A DNA stretch of 64,000 nt from Aquimarina sp. AU58. Its GTDB lineage: Bacteria > Bacteroidota > Bacteroidia > Flavobacteriales > Flavobacteriaceae. The notes beneath the pieces are model-generated. The model saw nothing but the letters and a program-made list of their open reading frames with translations. It was not told the origin of the DNA and made no database searches. Position numbers and translations under genes: made by a program. The DNA is taken from the NCBI RefSeq assembly GCF_900312745.1, contig NZ_OMPD01000007.1, forward strand, positions 6,523 to 70,522, written 5' to 3'. Below, piece after piece: positions 56,518 through 64,000 of this stretch. Numbering within the stretch: the stretch's first letter is position 1; each line of letters starts with the position of its first letter.

Positions 56518-57339
56518 TTAGTTTCCATAAGCCCAAGTGATAGCCGTTCTATCATCTCTCGACCATCCTGGTGTTGAACTGAATCTCCAATTACATGTAT
56601 ATATAGAGCTTTTCATGACAGAACCACAATTATTGCTTTGATGATAAGCTACGCCATTAGTACCAGGTATATGACCTCCATAAGTTTGATCAGAATGGTG
56701 GTAACCTAGATTATGTCCTAATTCATGTATCAGTAACGCCATTGTAGATTCATCACCTGGGTGAGGTTTAGCTGTATTTACTCTCATCCAAGAGCCAACA
56801 TTTCCTCTACCATCAGGCAACAGTGCTCTCGCCCATGCACCTTCATTAGAATTATACCAAGACCCTACCAAAATATCTGCACTCGATCTATTATACGTTC
56901 TACTTATATTAATATTACGACTAGAAACACTCCAATGCCAAGCAGCCCAGGAAAGTGCGTACTCTAAATTTCTTGGATAGTTATTTTCAACATAATATCT
57001 AACATCTCTAGAGTTACTGTAGTATACCCCAACTCCACCAAAAAACCATCTGTTTTTTTCCTGAATGCTTCCCTTTTTGGGTGGGTTTGCGTCTCTATTA
57101 CTTTTTAATGCAAAAGGAATCATCATGTCTCCGTGCATAAAAGCTTCGTCCTCAAAATTTGGTTTAAGATCTTCTTTAGAAAACCCTTTTTCAATCAAAT
57201 AATCCAAAGTTGCCGTAGCCTCTTTAGATAATGGTCGTTCTTGATTTAAATCTTCCTGATCTAAACCATCATTTTGACAACTGACACATAAAAAAATAGT
57301 AGTCAAAAAAATACTGAGTTTGAATTTGTGTGTTAACAT
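56518..57339 (-). CDS. M57-type zinc metalloprotease lipoprotein
   Basis: The 273-residue protein has a lipoprotein signal (lipobox CVSCQN). The zinc motif is HELGHNLGYHH (HExxHxxGxxH), and the Met-turn region is near SVMKSSIYTC. This fits the Peptidase_M57 (dual-action HEIGH) family seen in Bacteroidota. A pro-like segment of about 70 residues precedes the catalytic domain. It is probably anchored in the outer membrane. It is divergent from the gltD region and has no obvious partner gene. Confidence 0.85.
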   Translation of the reverse strand: MLTHKFKLSIFLTTIFLCVSCQNDGLDQEDLNQERPLSKEATATLDYLIEKGFSKEDLKPNFEDEAFMHGDMMIPFALKSNRDANPPKKGSIQEKNRWFFGGVGVYYSNSRDVRYYVENNYPRNLEYALSWAAWHWSVSSRNINISRTYNRSSADILVGSWYNSNEGAWARALLPDGRGNVGSWMRVNTAKPHPGDESTMALLIHELGHNLGYHHSDQTYGGHIPGTNGVAYHQSNNCGSVMKSSIYTCNWRFSSTPGWSRDDRTAITWAYGN

Positions 57340-57526
57340 AATTATATAGTTTAAAATTATTATTGAAAATTATATAATTATTTAACTTAAAAATTACATT
57401 ATATTACCATATCTCAATACAAAACTTGCTAATATCTTATTCATAATGTTAAAAAACAATAAAATAAATTTATTAGATATTTTTAACAATACTCATTATA
57501 GCAAAATAAAAAATACCTTATACTTT

Positions 57527-58996
57527 TTATACTCTAGGCAAATCTTCTTCCCCTTTAAGTGGCAGATTAGAACTTCCCATCAAATAGGTATCAATATGAT
57601 ATGCAGCTTGCCTACCTTCTGCAATTGCCCAAACAATTAGAGATTGCCCTCTACGAGTATCACCTGCCGCAAAAACTCCTTTTACATTGGTTGCATAATT
57701 TTGTTCACTCGCTTTAATATTGGTTCTTGCATCCATATCTACCCCTAATTGTTCTGCAATAGTAGGCTCTGACCCCGTAAATCCCAAAGCCAACAACGCT
57801 AATTCACATTTCCATTCTTTCTCTGTACCCAGAATTTCTTTTAGTGTAAAACGACCATTTTCTTTTACCCATTCTACTTCGGTGGTGATTAAACCTTTTA
57901 GATTTCCGTTTTTATCTCCCAAAAACTCCTTGGTAGAGATACTCCAATTACGATCTACTCCTTCTTGATGAGATGAGCTTGTGCGCAAACGCATTGGCCA
58001 AAATGGCCAGGGTTGATGCGCAGGACGTTCTATAGTTCCTTTGCCCATAATCTCAAAATTAGTTACAGAAGTTGCTCCCTGACGCACAGAAGTACCAATA
58101 CAATCTGACCCTGTATCTCCTCCTCCAATTACGATCACATCTTTTTCTGTAGCCAGGATTTCCTCTCCTAAATCTTTTACCCCATCGACTCTTCTATTAT
58201 TTTGGGGTAAAAAATCCATTGCCTGCACTACTCCACTAAGATTAGCTCCCTTAACTGGTAAATTACGACGAACTGTAGCTCCTGTACATAATACTACAGC
58301 ATCAAAATCGGCTTTTAACTCATCTGCTTTGATCTCTTTTCCGATATGTGTATTTGTTTTAAAAACAATACCTTCTTTTTCTAAAATAGCGACACGACGA
58401 TCAATCACATATTTTTCCATCTTAAAATCAGGAATACCATAGCGCAATAGCCCGCCTACTTTTTCATCTCTTTCAAAAACGGTCACCAAATGCCCTACAC
58501 GGTTTAATTGTTGTGCAGTTGCTAATCCAGAGGGACCAGATCCAATTACAGCTACAGTCTTGCCTGTTCTTTCATTTGGAGGATTAGGTTTAATCCAATC
58601 ATTTTCAAAAGCTTGCTCTACGATATTTTTTTCTATATTCTCTATAGTTACCGGGTTTTCATTTATACCTAACACACAAGCTTCTTCGCATGGTGCAGGA
58701 CATAACCTTCCTGTAAACTCAGGGAAATTATTAGTTGAATGCAGAATTTCTGCTGCTTTTTTCCATCTACCACGATACACAGCATCATTAAAGTCAGGAA
58801 TCAGGTTACCTAACGGGCATCCGCTATGACAAAATGGTATCCCACAATCCATACAACGTGCTCCTTGATTTTTGAGTTTTCCCTCGGGCATTTCCACGGT
58901 AAACTCTTTATACCCTTTGATACGATCTTTTACCGGTTCGCATTGTTCTATCTCTCTTTCAAATTCTAAAAATCCAGTTATCTTTCCCATGTTCAA
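57527..58996 (-). CDS. gltD: glutamate synthase, small subunit
   Basis: The 489-residue protein has N-terminal Fe-S cysteines (ARCMDCGIPFCHSGCPLGN), the FAD motif VAVIGSGPSGLATAQQL, the YGIPDFKMEK segment, and the NADPH motif VIVIGGGDTGSDCIG. With the large subunit it makes two glutamates from glutamine and 2-oxoglutarate, passing electrons from NADPH. It starts 7 bp after gltB. No terminator with a strong U-run is visible downstream. Confidence 0.97.
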   Translation of the reverse strand: MNMGKITGFLEFEREIEQCEPVKDRIKGYKEFTVEMPEGKLKNQGARCMDCGIPFCHSGCPLGNLIPDFNDAVYRGRWKKAAEILHSTNNFPEFTGRLCPAPCEEACVLGINENPVTIENIEKNIVEQAFENDWIKPNPPNERTGKTVAVIGSGPSGLATAQQLNRVGHLVTVFERDEKVGGLLRYGIPDFKMEKYVIDRRVAILEKEGIVFKTNTHIGKEIKADELKADFDAVVLCTGATVRRNLPVKGANLSGVVQAMDFLPQNNRRVDGVKDLGEEILATEKDVIVIGGGDTGSDCIGTSVRQGATSVTNFEIMGKGTIERPAHQPWPFWPMRLRTSSSHQEGVDRNWSISTKEFLGDKNGNLKGLITTEVEWVKENGRFTLKEILGTEKEWKCELALLALGFTGSEPTIAEQLGVDMDARTNIKASEQNYATNVKGVFAAGDTRRGQSLIVWAIAEGRQAAYHIDTYLMGSSNLPLKGEEDLPRV

Positions 58997-59003
58997 TATC
59001 GTT

Positions 59004-62000
59004 TTATACTTGTGCTAGTTTTTCTTCTTTTAATCGCTGTAATGCTTGTTTGTATTCTTCAGGAAAGATTTTGATAAACTTTGGTAATTCACTCCCCCAA
59101 TTTTCCAAAATTCTTTGCGCCAAAGGACTTAAGGTAGTATTGTAATGATTCTCGATTAGTGTTTTTAACTCTTCAATATCTTTTTTCTCTACCACGGGAT
59201 CCAGGTTTAGCGCCTCTTTATTGCAATGTGTTTCAAATGTCTTTTTCTCATCATAGATATACGCAATTCCGCCAGACATCCCGGCCCCAAAATTTCTACC
59301 TACTTCTCCAAGAATTACTGCAATCCCTCCGGTCATATACTCACATCCATGATCGCCAATGCCTTCAACTACAGCTTTTGCTCCAGAGTTACGTACACAA
59401 AATCGTTCTCCTGCTTTACCATTGATATACACTTCTCCTGCTGTTGCCCCATATAGAGTTACATTACCTGTAATCACATTATTTTCGGGAATTATCGTAG
59501 CTTCTTCGGGTACTTTGATGATAAGTTTTGCTCCCGAAAGTCCTTTTCCCAGATAATCATTAGTATTCCCATTAACCACCATAGTCAATCCTTTGGTTGC
59601 AAACGCTCCGAAGCTTTGTCCGGCTGCTCCTTCAAAGTTTAATTTCAAAGTATTATCAGGTAATCCTTGTGCGCCATATATTTTTGATATTTCATTACTT
59701 AAGATAGCGCCTACTGCTCGATCGGTATTACAAATATCAAAATCTAAAGCTGTTTTTTCTTTACGGAAGAGTGCTGGATGTGCTTGTTCTATTATTTCAA
59801 AATCTATAGATTTCTCCAAACCATGATCCTGACTTTCGGTATTATAGATATCTACTCCAGAAGGTGTTTCTACTTGATGAAGAATTGGTGTAAGGTCTAC
59901 CCCTGCAGCTTTATAATGGTCAATTGCTTTTTTATGATTCAACTTACTCACTTGCCCTATCATTTCGTTTATAGTACGAAACCCTAGTTGTGCCATAATC
60001 TCTCGCAACTCCTGGGCTACGAAATACATATAGTTTACGACATGTTCTGGTTTTCCTTTAAATTTCTTACGTAGTTCTGGGTTTTGTGTGGCTATACCAA
60101 CCGGACAGGTATTTAAGTGACATACACGCATCATTACACATCCTGATGCTACCAGAGGCGCTGTTGCAAAACCAAATTCTTCTGCCCCCAAAAGGCACGC
60201 TATCGCAACATCCCGACCAGTTTTTAACTGTCCGTCACACTCTAGTACAATACGACTACGCAGGTTATTACCCACCAATGTTTGCTGTGCTTCTGCAATA
60301 CCAAGTTCCCATGGAAGTCCGGCATGTTTTAACGATGTTAATGGTGATGCTCCGGTACCTCCGTCAAATCCAGAAATTAGCACTACATCTGCCTTTGCTT
60401 TAGCCACTCCTGCTGCAACAGTTCCTACACCAACTTCTGACACTAGTTTTACATTTATCCTGGCGTTCCTATTTGCAGATTTTAGATCATAAATTAACTG
60501 TGATAAATCTTCGATAGAATAAATATCATGATGTGGTGGTGGTGAAATTAACCCTACATATGGCGTAGAATTACGGGTTTTAGCTATTTCGGGATTTACT
60601 TTTGGTCCTGGCAATTGTCCTCCTTCTCCCGGTTTAGCCCCCTGAGCCATTTTTATTTGAATCTCGGCAGCATTCGTTAAATAGTTTGAAGATACTCCGA
60701 ATCGACCAGAAGCGACTTGCTTAATTGCACTGTTTTTCCAATCACCATTTACATCTTTATAGAAACGAAGTGGATTTTCCCCTCCTTCTCCAGAGTTACT
60801 TTTCCCTCCGATACGGTTCATTGCCACAGCAAGGTTTTCATGCGCCTCTTTGCTTATAGACCCATACGACATAGCTCCCGTTTTAAAACGTTTTACAATC
60901 TCTGTCCAAGGTTCTACCTCATCTATCGAAATAGGGTCATAATTAGAAAACTCCAACATTCCTCTAATGGTCATCAAAGCTTTTGATTGTTCATTGATTA
61001 ATTTGGCATATTCTGCGTACGTCTCAGGATCGTTATCCCTAACCGATTTTTGTAGTTTCGCTACTGATAAAGGATTAAACTGATGTTTTTCTCCATTACG
61101 TCTCCATCGGTACTGCCCTCCTATCTCTAAGCTTAAATTGGCAGCTACTTCTTGCCCTACATAAGCTCTTTTATGACGTTTGGAGATTTCTTTTTCGATT
61201 TCATATAACCCTATTCCTTCTATACGTGTTGCGGTATTAGGGAAGTATTGATCAACGACTTTGGTATGAATACCTATACATTCGAACAGTTGAGAACTTC
61301 TATAAGAGTTTAAGGTAGAAATCCCGATTTTATTCATCACTTTCAACACTCCCTTACCTACTGCTTTATTATAGTTATATATGGCGTCTTCAAAAGTGAG
61401 TCCCGAAATGTTATCTTCTTTAATTTCTTCTCCTATAATCTCATTTACCATATATGGATTAATGGCACTAGCCCCATACCCAAACAACAAAGCAAAGTGA
61501 TGTACTTCTCTTGGTTCTGCAGATTCAATAATAGTACTGACTTTGGATCGTTTTCCTAGCTTTTGTAGTCCACTATTAACATAGGAGCATGCTAATAACG
61601 CAGGAATTGGCGCTCTGTGTTTACTCACATTTCTATCAGAAAGTATAATAATATTCGTTCCTTCGTCAATAGCTTCTGATACATTTTTGAGCAGTATCGC
61701 TAATGCATCTTCAAGACCATTTAATCCTCTATTAATGTTATACAACATCGACACCGAAGTAGATTTAAAACCTTTACCTCTGTAGGTTTTGATTTTATCC
61801 AGATCTTCTTTTGATATTACAGGGTTTTGGATTTTTAGTTTATTACAATGCTTCTCATTAATATCAAATATATTATGATCAGACCCCAGAGTTAAACTGA
61901 TATCGGTAATCAATTCTTCGCGAATACCATCTAATGGTGGATTTGTCACCTGTGCGAATAATTGTTTAAAATAGTTGTAGATCAATTGCGGGCGCTCAGA

Positions 62001-63506
62001 AAGTATTGCAATTGGTGTATCAGATCCCATAGAACCAATGGGTTCTTTACCTAATTGCCCCATAGGAGAAATAATAGTGTCTATATCTTCTTGAGTATAT
62101 CCAAATATTTGTTTTCGTTTGGCAACAGTTTCTTCACCTAAAAACAAAGGGCAATCATTATAAGGTATATCTTTTAAATGTACCAGATTATCATCCAACC
62201 ATTCTCGATAGGGATGTTTTGCTGCGATTTCTTCTTTAATTTCTTCATCATTCACAATTCTACCTTCATCCATATTAACCAAGAACATTTTTCCAGGTTC
62301 TAACCTTCCGTGATATTCGATATTATTTGGTTTAATATCTACTACTCCCGTTTCTGAAGACATGATTACATACCCGTCTTTGGTTACACTATAACGAGAG
62401 GGTCTTAATCCATTTCTATCTAACACTGCTCCTATATAATTACCGTCTGTAAAAGGAATTGAAGCAGGGCCATCCCATGGCTCCATAGAACAAGAATTAT
62501 ATTCATAAAAGGCTTTCTTAGCCTCAGACATTTCAGGATTTTTCTCCCAGGCTTCTGGCACCATCATCATCATGACTTCTGGCAATGATCTCCCTGTCAT
62601 TAATAACAATTCTACAACCATATCCATAGAAGCCGAATCTGATTTACCTTTTAATACCACCGGAAGTATTTTTTTGATATCCTCCCCAAACCAATCGCTC
62701 TCTAATAACTCTTCTCTAGATCGCATTCTGGTTACATTCCCTCTTAGGGTATTAATCTCACCATTATGACACATATATCGAAAAGGTTGTGCTAGATCCC
62801 AGGTTGGGAATGTATTGGTCGAGAAACGTTGATGTACCAAAGCCAATCGAGTGACTACTTTTGGATTCAATAAATCTTTATAATACAACTTAATATCTTC
62901 TGGCATCAATAAACCTTTAAATATCAAGGTTTTTGTAGACAAACTAGGTAGATAGAAAAACTTATTTTCTGATAATTTAGATTCATATATAGTATGCTCT
63001 GTTACTTTCCGTGCTATAAATAGTTTTAGATTAAAGTCAAAATAATTTTGATCTTCATTTTCTTTACCAATAAATATTTGTTTTATAAATGGCTCTGTTG
63101 TTGCTGCAATCTCACCAATATGAATATGATCCACAGGAACATCTCTCCACCCCAATAAAACAAGCCCTTGATCAATAATATTTTGTTCGAAGGTATCTAT
63201 ACAAAACTGTCTTTGATTTTCTTTCTTAGGTAAGAAAACATTACTTACTGCATATTCTCCGGCAGCTGGTAATTTGAAATCACAATGCTCGGTAAAAAAA
63301 TCATGTGGTATATCAATTAGAATCCCCGCTCCATCTCCTGTCTTTCCATCTGCACTTACAGCGCCTCGATGCTCTAGTTTTTCAAGAATCTCTAATGCTT
63401 TATGAATAATGTCGTTTGATTTCTTCCCTTCTAAGCTACAAATGAATCCTGCACCACATGCGTCATGCTCAAATTCTGGTAGATACATTCCTTGTTTCTT
63501 CATCAT
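59004..63506 (-). CDS. gltB: glutamate synthase, large subunit
   Basis: The 1500-residue protein has the class II amidotransferase start with Cys17 in DACGAGFIC; the short leader MMKKQGMYLPEFEHDA is normally removed. The FMN-binding synthase domain holds KPGEGGQLPGPKVNPEIA and GFDGGTGASPLTSLKHAG. The 3Fe-4S cluster motif is CVMMRVCHLNTCPVG (C-x5-C-x4-C). The C-terminal GXGXG beta-helix includes GATAGEVYINGKAGERF. The gene precedes gltD. Upstream are palindromes and an attenuator-like hairpin. Confidence 0.98.
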   Translation of the reverse strand: MMKKQGMYLPEFEHDACGAGFICSLEGKKSNDIIHKALEILEKLEHRGAVSADGKTGDGAGILIDIPHDFFTEHCDFKLPAAGEYAVSNVFLPKKENQRQFCIDTFEQNIIDQGLVLLGWRDVPVDHIHIGEIAATTEPFIKQIFIGKENEDQNYFDFNLKLFIARKVTEHTIYESKLSENKFFYLPSLSTKTLIFKGLLMPEDIKLYYKDLLNPKVVTRLALVHQRFSTNTFPTWDLAQPFRYMCHNGEINTLRGNVTRMRSREELLESDWFGEDIKKILPVVLKGKSDSASMDMVVELLLMTGRSLPEVMMMMVPEAWEKNPEMSEAKKAFYEYNSCSMEPWDGPASIPFTDGNYIGAVLDRNGLRPSRYSVTKDGYVIMSSETGVVDIKPNNIEYHGRLEPGKMFLVNMDEGRIVNDEEIKEEIAAKHPYREWLDDNLVHLKDIPYNDCPLFLGEETVAKRKQIFGYTQEDIDTIISPMGQLGKEPIGSMGSDTPIAILSERPQLIYNYFKQLFAQVTNPPLDGIREELITDISLTLGSDHNIFDINEKHCNKLKIQNPVISKEDLDKIKTYRGKGFKSTSVSMLYNINRGLNGLEDALAILLKNVSEAIDEGTNIIILSDRNVSKHRAPIPALLACSYVNSGLQKLGKRSKVSTIIESAEPREVHHFALLFGYGASAINPYMVNEIIGEEIKEDNISGLTFEDAIYNYNKAVGKGVLKVMNKIGISTLNSYRSSQLFECIGIHTKVVDQYFPNTATRIEGIGLYEIEKEISKRHKRAYVGQEVAANLSLEIGGQYRWRRNGEKHQFNPLSVAKLQKSVRDNDPETYAEYAKLINEQSKALMTIRGMLEFSNYDPISIDEVEPWTEIVKRFKTGAMSYGSISKEAHENLAVAMNRIGGKSNSGEGGENPLRFYKDVNGDWKNSAIKQVASGRFGVSSNYLTNAAEIQIKMAQGAKPGEGGQLPGPKVNPEIAKTRNSTPYVGLISPPPHHDIYSIEDLSQLIYDLKSANRNARINVKLVSEVGVGTVAAGVAKAKADVVLISGFDGGTGASPLTSLKHAGLPWELGIAEAQQTLVGNNLRSRIVLECDGQLKTGRDVAIACLLGAEEFGFATAPLVASGCVMMRVCHLNTCPVGIATQNPELRKKFKGKPEHVVNYMYFVAQELREIMAQLGFRTINEMIGQVSKLNHKKAIDHYKAAGVDLTPILHQVETPSGVDIYNTESQDHGLEKSIDFEIIEQAHPALFRKEKTALDFDICNTDRAVGAILSNEISKIYGAQGLPDNTLKLNFEGAAGQSFGAFATKGLTMVVNGNTNDYLGKGLSGAKLIIKVPEEATIIPENNVITGNVTLYGATAGEVYINGKAGERFCVRNSGAKAVVEGIGDHGCEYMTGGIAVILGEVGRNFGAGMSGGIAYIYDEKKTFETHCNKEALNLDPVVEKKDIEELKTLIENHYNTTLSPLAQRILENWGSELPKFIKIFPEEYKQALQRLKEEKLAQV

Positions 63507-63608
63507 ATTTTCTGATCTAAAAGTGTTTCAAGCAGATGAAATTAACAAATCATTAAGTATAGAGAAAGAAAAAAACTGCTTTCGTAATCACTTTTCTGAG
63601 CTACATAA

Positions 63609-63650
63609 AAAAAGCCCCTTCAGAATAAAATAATCACAAAATAAGGGCTT
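63609..63650 (-). terminator. attenuator-like hairpin upstream of gltB
   Basis: On the minus strand AAGCCCTT pairs with AAGGGGCTT (one bulge) across a 22-nt loop, followed directly by TTTTTTT. It lies about 105 bp before the gltB start. No gene reading in this direction ends here, so it may attenuate gltBD rather than end a unit. Confidence 0.6.
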
Positions 63651-63724
63651 CTAATTATGAATTTGACAATGCGTTTTTAGGTAAAAAAACCTAAATAAAT
63701 CAAGAATCAGAACCAAATCACATA

Positions 63725-63741
63725 CAACTGATTATCAGTTG
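63725..63741. promoter_or_regulatory. 17-bp palindrome, possible operator
   Basis: CAACTGATTATCAGTTG has perfect 8-bp arms around a central T. The family of the binding regulator is not obvious. Confidence 0.5.
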
Positions 63742-63748
63742 ATTTTAA

Positions 63749-63762
63749 CGAAAACGTTTTCG
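63749..63762. promoter_or_regulatory. 14-bp palindrome resembling a LacI-family operator
   Basis: CGAAAACGTTTTCG is a perfect palindrome with the central CG and A/T flanks usual for LacI-family sites. It lies 7 bp from the 17-bp palindrome. Confidence 0.5.
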
Positions 63763-63952
63763 ATAAAATTTTGAATATCTTAAGTATTAAATCATTATTT
63801 TTTTAGTGAAAAAATATTTAACCCTAATTTTATTAGGGTTAAAAAACATAAAATGATAAAAATACACAAAACAACCCCATTTATTTGATAGTATATATTA
63901 AAAATATATAGTTTTGAATGTAATTCAATATTAATTTTAACTTTTATTCTTT

Positions 63953-64000
63953 ATGAAGAAAATAGAAGCAATTATCAGGAGATCAAAATACCGGGTTGTA
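63953..64000 (+). CDS. P-II nitrogen regulatory protein (5' end only)
   Basis: Sixteen codons are present: MKKIEAIIRRSKYRVV. This is the usual start of flavobacterial P-II proteins, which sense 2-oxoglutarate and ATP and control nitrogen uptake and assimilation. The gene is divergent from gltBD, which fits. The rest lies outside the window, so the assignment depends on a short segment. Confidence 0.7.
   Translation, partial: MKKIEAIIRRSKYRVV

Larger units (their letters stand above)
63507..63952. other. gltB / P-II divergent control region
   Basis: The 446 bp hold, from the gltB side, the hairpin with U-run at 63609-63650, a small AGGT/ACCT hairpin at about 63676-63695, and two palindromes at 63725-63741 and 63749-63762. 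The stretch 63770-63950 is very AT-rich and should hold the P-II promoter. Confidence 0.7.

Noticed and set aside
59159..60986. Several plus-strand frames over gltB
   Set aside because: They are shadows of a complete, highly conserved 1500-residue minus-strand protein.

Overview
This window looks like chromosomal DNA of a marine, Aquimarina-like member of the Flavobacteriaceae (Bacteroidota). The genus is an inference. It rests on the low G+C content, many lipoprotein signals of the LxxC type, a type IX secretion (T9SS) sorting domain on the sulfatase, TPR-type sensor kinases, DUF4252 proteins downstream of an ECF sigma factor, and promoter-like TAnnTTTG boxes. I see no tRNA, rRNA, CRISPR array, phage or insertion sequence.

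Layout. 1-7089 (minus): a two-gene unit made of a small membrane protein and a giant surface adhesin that runs off the left edge. The adhesin carries two beta-propeller-like domains, Ca-binding DxDxDG repeats, a choice-of-anchor L domain and near-identical 79-residue HYR repeats. 8004-11108 (minus): a secreted sulfatase with LamG, jelly-roll and T9SS domains. Long non-coding regions upstream of these two units share two conserved blocks at nearly equal spacing. 12317-16755 (minus): a LuxR-type regulator with its TPR histidine kinase, two tiny paralogous lipoproteins, and a LytTR regulator with Glu in place of the phospho-acceptor Asp. 17392-21595: a sirtuin, a haem-binding-domain protein whose tail has been duplicated in tandem, a HEAT-like protein, a 7-bp microsatellite and purB. 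21668-23892 (minus): ECF sigma factor, putative anti-sigma factor and two DUF4252 proteins. 24121-27054: two tandem S41 proteases.

27160-35117 is a cobalamin region. A TonB-dependent receptor lies behind a cobalamin riboswitch on the minus strand. Divergent from it are cobU, cobT, a small membrane protein, cobS, cobC, btuF and btuC, with no ATPase gene. Together these would take up corrinoids and attach the lower nucleotide loop.

35171-57339 is a mixed region: an orphan TPR histidine kinase, two DinB proteins, dnaN, a Crp-like regulator, an M20 peptidase, an alpha/beta hydrolase, a GCS2-CBS fusion coupled to an AstE/aspartoacylase-like enzyme, an orphan Cys-rich leader peptide, a GlcG-like protein, a methyltransferase, a BlaI/BlaR1-type pair with three evenly spaced operators, an S41 protease and an M57 metalloprotease. 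57527-63506 (minus) is gltBD, divergent from the start of a P-II gene at the right edge. The intergenic region holds two palindromes and an attenuator-like hairpin.

The best candidates for something undescribed are the twin upstream modules shared by the adhesin and sulfatase units (7116-7686 and 11379-11942). One block of each has the same conserved core flanked by a short stem whose two arms differ in sequence but still pair.
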